Source: Tepidicella xavieri (lineage in GTDB: Bacteria > Pseudomonadota > Gammaproteobacteria > Burkholderiales > Burkholderiaceae_C). From it: a DNA stretch of 61,081 bases. Positions 32,713-40,124 of this stretch are shown here, piece by piece. The position numbers and the translations under genes were made by a program. The DNA lies in NCBI RefSeq assembly GCF_004363315.1, contig NZ_SNYL01000015.1, positions 1 to 61,081 on the forward strand, written 5' to 3'. A model generated the notes under the pieces. That model ran no database searches. It was not told the origin of the DNA and saw nothing but the letters and a program-made list of their open reading frames with translations. Numbering within the stretch: the stretch's first letter is position 1; every line of letters starts with the position of its first letter.

Positions 32713-33663
32713 TCAGGCGTAGGCTTCGAGCGCCTTGCGCATCTTTTTCATGGCGGCGGCCTCGATCTGGCGGATGCGCTCGGCGCTGACGCCGTATTCG
32801 GCGGCCAGTTCGTGCAGGGTCTTGCCGCCGCTGCCGTCGTCGTTGACCTTGAGCCAGCGCTCGGTCACGATGCGGCGCGAACGCTCATCGAGCTGCGCCA
32901 GCGCGTGGGCCACGCCTTCGGTGGCCAGCACATCGCGCTCGGTGGCTTCGAGCACGGCGCTGGGTTCGTGCCGGGCGTCGGCCAGATAGGCGATGGGGCC
33001 GTAGGCTTCCTCGCCGTCGTCGCCGGGGGCCGGGTCTAGCACCACGTCACCGCCAGAGAGGCGGGTTTCCATCTCGATGACGTCTTCGCGCTTGACGTTG
33101 AGCTCGCGCGCCACGACGTCGATTTCGTGGTCGCTCAGGCCCTCGCGGTGGGTGTCGGCGTCGCCGTGGTCGGCCTTGAAGGCCTGCTTCATGCTGCGCA
33201 GGTTGAAGAACAGCTTGCGCTGGGCTTTGGTGGTGGCGACTTTGACCATGCGCCAGTTGCGCAGGATGTATTCGTGGATTTCGGCCTTGATCCAGTGCAG
33301 CGCGTAGCTGACCAAGCGCACGCCCTGGGCCGGGTCGAAGCGCTTGACGGCTTTCATGAGGCCGATGTTGCCTTCCTGGATGAGGTCGGCATGGGGCAGG
33401 CCGTAGCCGAGGTATTGGCGCGAGACCGAGACCACCAACCGCAGGTGCGACATGACGAGCTTGCCCGCGGCCTCCAGGTCGTTGAAGCGGCGCAGCCGGT
33501 CGGCGTATTCGCGCTCTTCTTCGGCGGTGAGCATGGGCAGCCGGTTGACGGCGGCGATGTAGGCGTCGAGGTTGCCCAGCGGCGGCAGAGCGAGCGACGT
33601 GCCGGCCCAGCCCTGCTTGACGGCCGGGGCCAGTGCGTAAGGGGTGGTGGCGATGGCGTTCAT
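32713..33663 (-). CDS. rpoH: Heat-shock sigma factor sigma-32
   Basis: A 316-residue sigma70-family factor directing RNA polymerase to heat-shock promoters. Region 2 is LVMSHLRLVVSVSRQYLGYGLPHADLIQEGNIGLMKAVKRFDP; the RpoH box is QRKLFFNLR (about residue 148); region 4 has the helix-turn-helix KTLHELAAEYGVSAERIRQIEAAAMKKMRKAL. Region 1.1 of the housekeeping sigma is absent, as expected. The ATG at 33663 has GAGAGAGG upstream. A perfect CIRCE operator lies 44 bp before the start, indicating HrcA control (see that entry). It converges on lysS. Confidence 0.96.
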   Translation of the reverse strand: MNAIATTPYALAPAVKQGWAGTSLALPPLGNLDAYIAAVNRLPMLTAEEEREYADRLRRFNDLEAAGKLVMSHLRLVVSVSRQYLGYGLPHADLIQEGNIGLMKAVKRFDPAQGVRLVSYALHWIKAEIHEYILRNWRMVKVATTKAQRKLFFNLRSMKQAFKADHGDADTHREGLSDHEIDVVARELNVKREDVIEMETRLSGGDVVLDPAPGDDGEEAYGPIAYLADARHEPSAVLEATERDVLATEGVAHALAQLDERSRRIVTERWLKVNDDGSGGKTLHELAAEYGVSAERIRQIEAAAMKKMRKALEAYA

Positions 33664-33706
33664 GGTGTCCTCTCTCCGTGCAGACCTTGAGGGTCTCGTC
33701 ACTATG

Positions 33707-33733
33707 TTAGCACTCTATTGATGAGAGTGCTAA
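33707..33733. promoter_or_regulatory. CIRCE operator (HrcA site) in front of rpoH
   Basis: TTAGCACTC (33707-33715), nine-base spacer, GAGTGCTAA (33725-33733): a perfect match to the CIRCE inverted repeat bound by the heat-shock repressor HrcA. It sits 44-70 bp upstream of the rpoH start. On the minus strand a TTTGCA, 16 bp, TAGAGT promoter-like pair overlaps it, so HrcA binding would block RNA polymerase. The chemoreceptor gene 34 bp further on runs away on the same strand and ends here, so rpoH is the only plausible target. Confidence 0.92.
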
Positions 33734-33766
33734 TGCAAAGTTCCGTGGCGCCACCCCGGATGGGGG

Positions 33767-35644
33767 TCAGAAGGTGTCCCAGCCGTCGTCTTCGGGCGCG
33801 GGGGAGGCGGTTTTTTTGGCGGCTGGCGGCGGCGCGGCGAGCTTTTTCGGCGCGGGGCTGGCAGGGGCGTGCGCAGCCGCGGGTGTCTTGGCGGGCGCGC
33901 TGGGCGTGGCTTGGGGCCGGTGGATGGCCGCAGAGGCTGTGGGGCTTTTGGCCGGCGCGGGCGATGCAGGGGAGGCGGCGGGGCTGGAGGCGGGCGGCAG
34001 GGAAGCCGGGGCCGATGGGCGCGCGGCCGCGGTGGGGCGCTTGCGGTGCAGCTCATTGGCGCTGAGCCGGCTGATGGAACTGCGGGCCAGGTCGGCGTCG
34101 TCGATGCGGAAGGTTTTGACCACTTCGGCGAGTTGGGCCGCCTGCTCGCTCATGCTGGCCGCGGCGGCCGCGCTTTCTTCCACCAGGGCCGCGTTTTGCT
34201 GGGTCATCTGGTCGAGGTTGCTCACGGCGGCGTTGATCTGGGTGGCGCCGTCGGCCTGTTCGGCCGCGGAACTGGCGATTTCGCCGATGATGTCGCGCAC
34301 GCGGGTGACGTTTTCCACGATTTCGCGCATGGTCTCGCCAGCCTGGTTGACCAGTTCGGAGCCGGCGGCCACGCGGTCCACGCTGTTGCCGATGAGTTCC
34401 TTGATCTCTTTGGCGGCCTGGGCGCTGCGCTGCGCCAAGGTGCGCACTTCGCCGGCCACCACGGCAAAGCCGCGCCCCTGCTCGCCCGCGCGGGCTGCTT
34501 CCACCGCGGCGTTGAGCGCCAGGATGTTGGTCTGGAACGCGATGCCGTCGATCACCGTGATGATGTCGGCGATCTTGCGCGAGGCGGCGTTGATGTCTTC
34601 CATGGTGCGGATCACGTCGCCGACGACTTTGCCGCCCATTTCGGCGCTCTGCCCGGCCGTGGCCGCGAGCTGGTTGGCCACGCGGGCCGAGTCGGCCGAC
34701 TGCTTGATGGCGCCGGACATTTCCTCCATGCTGGCGGCGGTTTCTTCCAGGTTGCTCGCCGTCTGCTCGGTGCGGGCGCTTAAGTCCTGGTTGCCGGCGG
34801 CGATCTCGCGGGCGGCCACCGAGATGTTGTCGGTGCCCTGGCGCACGTCGGCCACCACGTGCACGAGCTGGTCGCGCATGCCATTGAGGGCCTTGATCAT
34901 GGCGCCGAATTCGTCCTGCCGGTTGGCGCGGATGTGGGCCGTCAGGTTGCCGGCGGCGATTTGCTCGGCGAAGGTGACGGCTTCGTTGAGCGGCGTGCGG
35001 ATGTTGCGTATGAGGAAGTAAGCGCCGATGACGATGCCGGCGATGAGCACCAGCACCGCCAGCGCCGCGGTCATGACGTTGCGGGCGCGGCGTTCGGCAA
35101 AGGCTTTTTGCGACTCGACCAGCAAGGTGCCCTGGAGCTGGGCGAATTCGTTGAGGCTGGCGATGTAAGGGGGCACGCCCGGGTTGAAGCGCTCCTCGAT
35201 GGCGCGGCGGGCGCCGGCCTCGTCGCCCTGGCGACTAAGTTCGCGCGCCGCGGCCAGGCCATCGAGCACCGTTTGGCGCTGGCGGGCGATGCGCTCCATG
35301 AGGGCGCGTTCGGCCGGCGTCAGCTCCATGGATTCGAGCCGTTTCTGCACTTCGGTGATGGCCTGGATGCCGGCCGGGATGAGGTCTTTGTAGAGAGCGT
35401 CGATTTCGGGGCTGCCGCTGATGACCTGGGCCTGCACGCGGGTGACGTTGGTCTCGGTCAGGCCGGCCCAGCGGGTGGCCAGCTGCACCTTCTCGCTCAT
35501 CTGGGTGAGCATGCGCTCAGACTCGGCCGTGAGCCGGGCCGAGGTGGCGCCGGTCGAGATGACCACCGCGGCCAGCGCCACGATGATGACGAGGACGCTG
35601 GACCAGAGCTTGGCGCCGAGCGAGAGTTGATTGAACAGCTTCAT
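33767..35644 (-). CDS. Methyl-accepting chemotaxis protein with CheR-type C-terminal tail
   Basis: A 625-residue classical chemoreceptor. Helix 1 (~14-35) and helix 2 (~188-210) flank a periplasmic four-helix-bundle sensor (Tar-like). HAMP follows (IRTPLNEAVTFAEQIAAGNLTAHI), then the signalling hairpin with [47 protein letters not shown]. After the bundle an ~80-residue Ala/Pro/Ser-rich flexible linker ends in GWDTF, an xWxxF pentapeptide of the kind that tethers CheR or CheB. So it is probably a well-adapted receptor that helps methylate others. ATG 35644 gives the normal short cytoplasmic N-terminus (MKLFNQLSLGAKL). Ligand unknown. Confidence 0.92.
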   Translation of the reverse strand: MKLFNQLSLGAKLWSSVLVIIVALAAVVISTGATSARLTAESERMLTQMSEKVQLATRWAGLTETNVTRVQAQVISGSPEIDALYKDLIPAGIQAITEVQKRLESMELTPAERALMERIARQRQTVLDGLAAARELSRQGDEAGARRAIEERFNPGVPPYIASLNEFAQLQGTLLVESQKAFAERRARNVMTAALAVLVLIAGIVIGAYFLIRNIRTPLNEAVTFAEQIAAGNLTAHIRANRQDEFGAMIKALNGMRDQLVHVVADVRQGTDNISVAAREIAAGNQDLSARTEQTASNLEETAASMEEMSGAIKQSADSARVANQLAATAGQSAEMGGKVVGDVIRTMEDINAASRKIADIITVIDGIAFQTNILALNAAVEAARAGEQGRGFAVVAGEVRTLAQRSAQAAKEIKELIGNSVDRVAAGSELVNQAGETMREIVENVTRVRDIIGEIASSAAEQADGATQINAAVSNLDQMTQQNAALVEESAAAAASMSEQAAQLAEVVKTFRIDDADLARSSISRLSANELHRKRPTAAARPSAPASLPPASSPAASPASPAPAKSPTASAAIHRPQATPSAPAKTPAAAHAPASPAPKKLAAPPPAAKKTASPAPEDDGWDTF

Positions 35645-35848
35645 GGAGGTTCCCAACGACGGAGAGGAAAACGGTCGGCGCAGTGTAACGGCGAATGCCT
35701 GCATGATCGGCCCCTGCCACCGAGGGCAGAATCAGGGTTTACGAGGGGGGTGAGCCACTGCCGGCGGGCCATACTGGGAGGCCGGCGCGGGAACCTGTGC
35801 GCCGCAGCCGGACCAGACACGGAGGCATTCTCACAGGAGGTATGAGCG

Positions 35849-37030
35849 ATGGTTTTGCACGTTCCCCCCGAAGCCGCGCGGCGCGGTGTCGCGCCCCCCG
35901 TTCCGCGCCGCGACAGGCGCCTGGCCCGATGGGGCCTGGCGGCGGCCGCCGTGGCCTGGAGCGCGGCCGCATCGGCGCTGCAACCCGAGGTGGTGGCGCG
36001 TGGGCTGGAGCACCCCTGGGCCGTGGCGTTCGTGGACAGTGGGCACATGCTCGTCACCGAGCGGCCGGGGCGCATGCGCGTGATTGGCCCCGATGGCCGA
36101 CTGGGTGAGCCGCTGCAGGGCGTGCCGCGCGTGGATGCCGGTGGGCAGGGGGGCATGCTGGACGTGATCGCCGACAGCGACTTTGCCCGCAACCGCATGG
36201 TGTATTTCTGCTTCTCCGAGCCGGCCGCCCAGGGCGGCGGCAACTCGACGGCGCTGGCGGCGGCCCGGCTGTCTGACGATCGGCAGCGGCTCGAACAGGT
36301 GCGGGTCCTCTTCAGCCAGCGGCCCAAAGTCGGCAGCCGGCACCATTTCGGTTGCCGCATCGTGGAGGCGCCGGACGGCCATCTGTTCCTCACGCTGGGC
36401 GACCGTTTCAGCCGGATGCAGGACGCGCAAACGCTGGACAACCACCACGGCAAGGTGATCCGGGTGCGCAAGGACGGTTCGGTGCCGCCCGACAATCCGC
36501 TGGTCGGGCGCGCGGGGGCGCTGCCCGAAATCTGGAGCTGGGGGCATCGCAACCCGCAAGGGGCGGCTTGGGGCCCTGATGGGCGGCTCTGGATACACGA
36601 GCACGGCCCGCAAGGGGGCGATGAGATCAACCGGCCCGAACCGGGCAAGAATTACGGCTGGCCGGTGATCACGTATGGCGAAAACTACGGCGGCGGGCGC
36701 ATCGGCGCGGGCATCACCCACCACGAGGGGATGGAGCAGCCGCTGCACCAGTGGACGCCGTCCATCGCCCCATCGGGCATGGCTTTCGTGCGCAGCGACC
36801 GTTATGGCGCGGCCTGGCAGGGCAGCCTGATGGTGGGGGCCTTGCGCGGGCGGCATCTGGCGCGGCTGGAACTGGCGGATGGGCGCGTGGTGCGGGAGGA
36901 ACGCTTGCTGGAGTCGCTGGGCGAGCGCATTCGCGACGTGCGCGAGGGGCCAGACGGATGGCTCTATGTGCTCACCGACGACCGCAACGGCCAGCTGATT
37001 CGCCTGTTGCCCAACCCTGCCCGGCGCTGA
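35849..37030 (+). CDS. Soluble aldose sugar dehydrogenase, PQQ-dependent (YliI-like)
   Basis: A 393-residue secreted beta-propeller enzyme. The N-terminus has arginines and a hydrophobic run (WGLAAAAVAWSAAASALQ), consistent with export. The propeller shows the glucose/sorbosone-dehydrogenase motifs: GLEHPWAVAFVDSGHMLVTERPGRM, HHFGCRIVEAPDGHLFLTLGDRF, EIWSWGHRNPQGAAWGPDGRLWIHEHGPQGGDEIN (PQQ and calcium site) and NYGWPVITYGENY. It would oxidise aldose sugars in the periplasm. AGGAGG lies ten bases before ATG 35849. Divergent from a chemoreceptor gene. Whether the organism makes PQQ cannot be seen here. Confidence 0.88.
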   Translation: MVLHVPPEAARRGVAPPVPRRDRRLARWGLAAAAVAWSAAASALQPEVVARGLEHPWAVAFVDSGHMLVTERPGRMRVIGPDGRLGEPLQGVPRVDAGGQGGMLDVIADSDFARNRMVYFCFSEPAAQGGGNSTALAAARLSDDRQRLEQVRVLFSQRPKVGSRHHFGCRIVEAPDGHLFLTLGDRFSRMQDAQTLDNHHGKVIRVRKDGSVPPDNPLVGRAGALPEIWSWGHRNPQGAAWGPDGRLWIHEHGPQGGDEINRPEPGKNYGWPVITYGENYGGGRIGAGITHHEGMEQPLHQWTPSIAPSGMAFVRSDRYGAAWQGSLMVGALRGRHLARLELADGRVVREERLLESLGERIRDVREGPDGWLYVLTDDRNGQLIRLLPNPARR

Positions 37031-37086
37031 GGGGTTGTCTGGTGGAATAGGGTTGGCCGAAGCGGGTTTGCGGGTATGGTTGGGTT

Positions 37087-37104
37087 TTGTCATGGCCGGG
37101 TCAC
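37087..37104 (+). promoter_or_regulatory. Candidate PhoB box before the ExoD-like gene
   Basis: TTGTCAT-GGCC-GGGTCAC: two 7-bp units with a 4-bp spacer, matching the Pho-box units CTGTCAT/CTGTCAC at 6/7 and 5/7. CAGCAT (37115-37120), a weak -10, begins exactly 10 bp after the box. The weakest of the eight sites in this region. If used, transcription would start at about 37127, making ATG 37129 a nearly leaderless start. Confidence 0.45.
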
Positions 37105-37122
37105 ACGGCAACGGCAGCATAG

Positions 37123-37764
37123 ATGGCCATGCAGCCCAGCCCCGAGCCTTCCACGCTGGCGGCCACGTTCCGCGCCGCCTTGCAGCATTACCGCAGCCGT
37201 TGCGCCCACGGTGATGGGCCGCGCCTGTCGCTGGCGGAGCTGGTGCGGCTGCATGGACATTCGTCGGCCCATGTGCTGCTCATTGTGATGGCGGCGCTGT
37301 CGATGGTGCCCATGGCCGGCGCCGGCAATGTGATGGGCTTTGGCATGCTGGCCATGGCTTGGGCGCTGTGGCGCGGGCACGACGACATCCACCTGCCCAG
37401 GCGCATCGGGGAAATGGCCTTGGGGCGACGCTGGGCCGATCGGGTGCTGGATGCGCTGGTCTGGCTCTATGGCATGGCCGAGCGCTGGCTGCGGCCACGC
37501 TGGCACTATTTGCTGCACCGGGCCACGCGCTACTGGTGGAGCGCCTGGATCGTGGCGATGACCGGCATCATCTTCCTGCCGTTGCCGCTGGGCAATGTGC
37601 TGCCCAGCCTGAGCCTGATGCTGCTGGCCTTGGGCTGGATGTTCCGCGACGGCGTGGCGCTGGTGGCGGCCATGCTCACGGGGGCAACGGCCATGGCTTA
37701 TACGGCCCTGTTCTGGGGGGTGGTGGTGCAAGCGATGGGCAGCGTCTATCGTTGGCTGGCCTGA
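37123..37764 (+). CDS. ExoD-family membrane protein (exopolysaccharide-type)
   Basis: A 213-residue inner-membrane protein of the ExoD family. The N-terminal cytoplasmic stretch (about 45 residues) is followed by hydrophobic segments: HSSAHVLLIVMAALSMVPMAGAGNVMGFGMLAMAWAL, WSAWIVAMTGIIFLPLPLGNVLPSLSLMLLALGWMFRDGVALV and a last helix. The repeated P-x-P/GN-x-x-P pattern in the two halves is typical. ExoD affects exopolysaccharide production in rhizobia, but its biochemistry is unknown. ATG 37129 is an alternative start and fits the promoter better. The 3' end overlaps the convergent ClpP-like gene by 19 bp. Confidence 0.8.
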   Translation: MAMQPSPEPSTLAATFRAALQHYRSRCAHGDGPRLSLAELVRLHGHSSAHVLLIVMAALSMVPMAGAGNVMGFGMLAMAWALWRGHDDIHLPRRIGEMALGRRWADRVLDALVWLYGMAERWLRPRWHYLLHRATRYWWSAWIVAMTGIIFLPLPLGNVLPSLSLMLLALGWMFRDGVALVAAMLTGATAMAYTALFWGVVVQAMGSVYRWLA

Positions 37765-38633
37765 GCGGCGGGCTTCCAGTCGGTGACGAGCCAGGCGTCT
37801 TTCAGCGTGGCGGGGTCTGGCGTGAGGGGCTGCCAGGCCGGCCGCTGGTGGCAGGCCAGCGCCAGTGCCGGGTCCACCCCTCGATCGACCAACCATTGCC
37901 GCAGACGCTGGTCGGCTGCGGTGAGGGTGGCCGCACCGCCCAGGATGGGCATGTAGGGTTTGTGGCAGCGCAGCACAGCATGCGGCGTGGCCAGGCGGCG
38001 GGCGCCAGCGGCCAGCACCACCACGCACACGCCTTCGCAGCAGCGCTCCACGGCCGTGTCCAGGCCATGCGATTCGATCAGCCGGGCCACGCCCAGCGCT
38101 TCTGGCGCCAGTCCGCCTGCGCTGTCGATCTGCACGGTGCGCACGCCGGGGTGTGCGGCCAAAGCGGCTTGCAGGCGCGCGGTGGTGCCCAGGCCCAGTG
38201 GGCCGTAGAGTTCGAGCACGTCGCTGCCGTCGGGGTTGCGCTCGGGCAGCAGCCGCCATTCAGCGGCGGGTAGGGGGTCAAAGGCGTGGGCGTACCAGGC
38301 ATGCAGCAGTGGATGCAGGAGGTGCCCGGTTGCCAGGGCGAAGGCCAGCGCGACGCTGCATTGGGCGGCGAAGGCCAGGATGCCGCGGGGCAGGCTCATG
38401 CCCTGCATCACCCGGCGTTCGGCCAGGGTGAAGGCCACCCAGATCCAACTCGCGCTCCAAAAGCCGGTGGCCAGCATGAGCGCCCCTGCGGCTTGCAACC
38501 ACAGGGGATAGTGGGGCCCGACCGACCAGGTGGCCTGTGCCACGGCCCCAGCCACCAGCGCCAGGGCGGCTGCGCCCATCAGCCCCACGGCCAGCGTGCC
38601 GCGCAGGCCCAAGCGTTCAGGCGTGAGAGCCAC
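37746..38633 (-). CDS. Membrane protein with degenerate ClpP-like domain
   Basis: A 295-residue protein. The first ~115 residues have three to four membrane helices (~12-35, 45-70, 84-108). The rest resembles the ClpP/crotonase fold of small secreted or membrane serine proteases: an RLQAALAAHPGVRTVQIDSAGG turn (SAGG 171-174), GVARLIESHGLDTAV and CEGVCVVVLAAGARR (199-213). In related proteins the last motif is C-x-S-A-C with the nucleophilic serine; here Gly201 replaces it. His224 (LRCHKP) remains. It is therefore probably a pseudo-protease or a scaffold. Its start overlaps the arsC end by 17 bp, so the pair is likely translationally coupled and would share the arsC Pho promoter. Confidence 0.7.
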   Translation of the reverse strand: MALTPERLGLRGTLAVGLMGAAALALVAGAVAQATWSVGPHYPLWLQAAGALMLATGFWSASWIWVAFTLAERRVMQGMSLPRGILAFAAQCSVALAFALATGHLLHPLLHAWYAHAFDPLPAAEWRLLPERNPDGSDVLELYGPLGLGTTARLQAALAAHPGVRTVQIDSAGGLAPEALGVARLIESHGLDTAVERCCEGVCVVVLAAGARRLATPHAVLRCHKPYMPILGGAATLTAADQRLRQWLVDRGVDPALALACHQRPAWQPLTPDPATLKDAWLVTDWKPAAQASQR

Positions 38634-39135
38634 CTTCGGCCTGAGCGGCCAGGCGCCGGGCCTCGGTTTCGAGGATCAGCCGGTCCACGCGGGACAGCGG
38701 GAGGTTGACCAGCAGCTCGATGCGCTGGTGCAGGGCGTGCATGGTCTGTTTGAAGGCGTGCAGGCGCTCGGCCTCGGTGCCTGTGACCAGGGCTGGATCG
38801 GGGTAGCCCCAGTGGGCCGTGGCCGGGTGGCCGGGCCATACGGGGCAGGGTTCGCCGGCGGCGACGTCGCACACGGTGATGATGAGATCGAGGTGGGGCG
38901 AATCGGGCTGGCTGAATTCGGCCCAGTTCTTGCTGCGCAGCCCCTGGGTGTCGATGCCCGCGCTTTGCAGCGCGGCCAACGCCAGCGGGTGGGGTTGGTG
39001 ATCGGCTCGCGCCTGGGTGCCGGCCGAAAACGCCCGAAAGCGGTGCCCGCCCAGGTGGTTGAGGATGGCTTCGGCCATGATGCTGCGGGCCGAGTTGTGC
39101 ACGCACAAGAACAGGACTTTGATCGGTTCGCTCAC
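38617..39135 (-). CDS. ArsC-type low-molecular-weight phosphatase (arsenate reductase-like)
   Basis: A 172-residue protein of the thioredoxin-coupled arsenate reductase/LMW tyrosine phosphatase fold. The phosphate loop is LCVHNSARSIMAEA (CxxNxxRS, about residues 10-17). Further motifs are FSAGTQ, KNWAEF, DLIITVCDVAAGEPCPVWPG (with the second redox cysteines) and HWGYPDPA. It would reduce arsenate or act as a phosphatase. It has ~30 extra C-terminal residues compared with 140-residue ArsC proteins. GTG 39135 starts right before the conserved beta-strand. A Pho-box promoter precedes it, so phosphate starvation likely induces it, which makes sense because induced phosphate transporters also admit arsenate. 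Confidence 0.85.
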   Translation of the reverse strand: MSEPIKVLFLCVHNSARSIMAEAILNHLGGHRFRAFSAGTQARADHQPHPLALAALQSAGIDTQGLRSKNWAEFSQPDSPHLDLIITVCDVAAGEPCPVWPGHPATAHWGYPDPALVTGTEAERLHAFKQTMHALHQRIELLVNLPLSRVDRLILETEARRLAAQAEGGSHA

Positions 39136-39164
39136 GGTGGGCTCTGGTCGGGAATGGGGGATCG

Positions 39165-39198
39165 ATATTAAGACGATGGCGTGACAGTTTTGTGTCAA
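39165..39198 (-). promoter_or_regulatory. Pho-box promoter for the arsC-like gene
   Basis: On the minus strand TTGACAC-AAAA-CTGTCAC (39198-39181), then exactly 10 bp, then TAATAT (39170-39165). The second unit is a perfect PhoB half-site, the A-rich spacer matches the E. coli consensus, and the -10 matches 4 of 6. PhoB boxes replace the -35 at about this distance. Transcription would start about 23 nt before the GTG at 39135. The box overlaps the last codons of the upstream metallophosphoesterase gene. Best-formed site of the set. Confidence 0.75.
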
Positions 39199-40124
39199 GT
39201 GGCGCGGGCGCGCCCCGGCGCGGCGCTGGCCGGTTGCTGCACGGGCTTGCCGGCGTGCGTGCTCCACTGCACGATTTCGAGCCGGCCGTCGTGGTGCTCG
39301 ACGATGCCGGTGAGGCTTTCGACCCAGTCGCCGTCGTTGCAGTAGAGGGTGCCGTCGATCTCGCGCATCTCGGCGCGGTGGATGTGGCCGCAGATCACGC
39401 CATCGAGGCCGCGCTTGCGGGCCTCAGCGGCCACGGCCCCTTCGAAGCGCAGCACGTAGTTGAGCGCGCTCTTGACCCGGTGCTTGAGGTATTGCGACAG
39501 CGACCAGTAGGGCAGCCCGAGGCGGGCACGCCAGGAGTTCAGATGGGTGTTCAGCCGCAGGGTGAGCTCGTAGAGGTTGTCGCCGAGGTAGGCCAGCCAT
39601 TTGGCGTACTGGATCACGCCGTCAAAGTGATCGCCGTGGATGATCCAGAGCTTGCGCCCGTCGGCGGTGATGTGCACTGCGTCTTCTACCACGTCCAGGC
39701 CGCCGAATTTGTGGCCGATGAAGTGGCGCGCGAACTCGTCGTGGTTGCCGGGCACGAAGATGACTTTGCAGCCTTTGCGGGCCCGGCGCAGGATTTTTTG
39801 CACCACGTCGTTGTGGCTTTGTGGCCAGTACCACTTGCGGCGCAACTGCCAGCCGTCGATGATGTCGCCGATCAGGTAGAGCCGGTCGCTGGGGTGGGCC
39901 TTGAGGAAGGCCAGCAAGGCTTTGGCCTGGCAGCCGGGGGTGCCCAGGTGCACGTCAGAGATGAAGACCGTGCGCAGCCGCCGCCCGCCAGGCGGGCTGG
40001 GGTCGTCGTCGGCATCGTCGCTGTCGGGGGGGGCGTGCCAGGCTTGCGCGGCGCGCGCGGCGGAGTCGGCCTGACGCTGGAGGCTGCCTTGCAGGAGTCC
40101 GTGGGCGACGAAGCCGTTGCGCAT
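39195..40124 (-). CDS. Calcineurin-like metallophosphoesterase: UDP-2,3-diacylglucosamine diphosphatase-like or PlcP-like phospholipase
   Basis: A 309-residue di-metal phosphoesterase. Motifs in order: FISDVHLGTPG (D-x-H, about residue 54), LIGDIIDGW (GD), VPGNHDE (GNHD), HGDHFDG and ICGHIHRAEM (GHxH). Sequences like this are annotated as UDP-2,3-diacylglucosamine diphosphatase (LpxH-like), but alphaproteobacterial PlcP, the phospholipase C that strips headgroups during phosphate starvation, belongs to the same family. A Pho box upstream of its partner olsB, and neighbours ugd and a glycosyltransferase, favour the PlcP role here (inference). ATG 40124 shares its A with the olsB TGA stop, so translation is coupled. 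N-terminal ~45 residues are a low-complexity extension. Confidence 0.85.
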   Translation of the reverse strand: MRNGFVAHGLLQGSLQRQADSAARAAQAWHAPPDSDDADDDPSPPGGRRLRTVFISDVHLGTPGCQAKALLAFLKAHPSDRLYLIGDIIDGWQLRRKWYWPQSHNDVVQKILRRARKGCKVIFVPGNHDEFARHFIGHKFGGLDVVEDAVHITADGRKLWIIHGDHFDGVIQYAKWLAYLGDNLYELTLRLNTHLNSWRARLGLPYWSLSQYLKHRVKSALNYVLRFEGAVAAEARKRGLDGVICGHIHRAEMREIDGTLYCNDGDWVESLTGIVEHHDGRLEIVQWSTHAGKPVQQPASAAPGRARAT

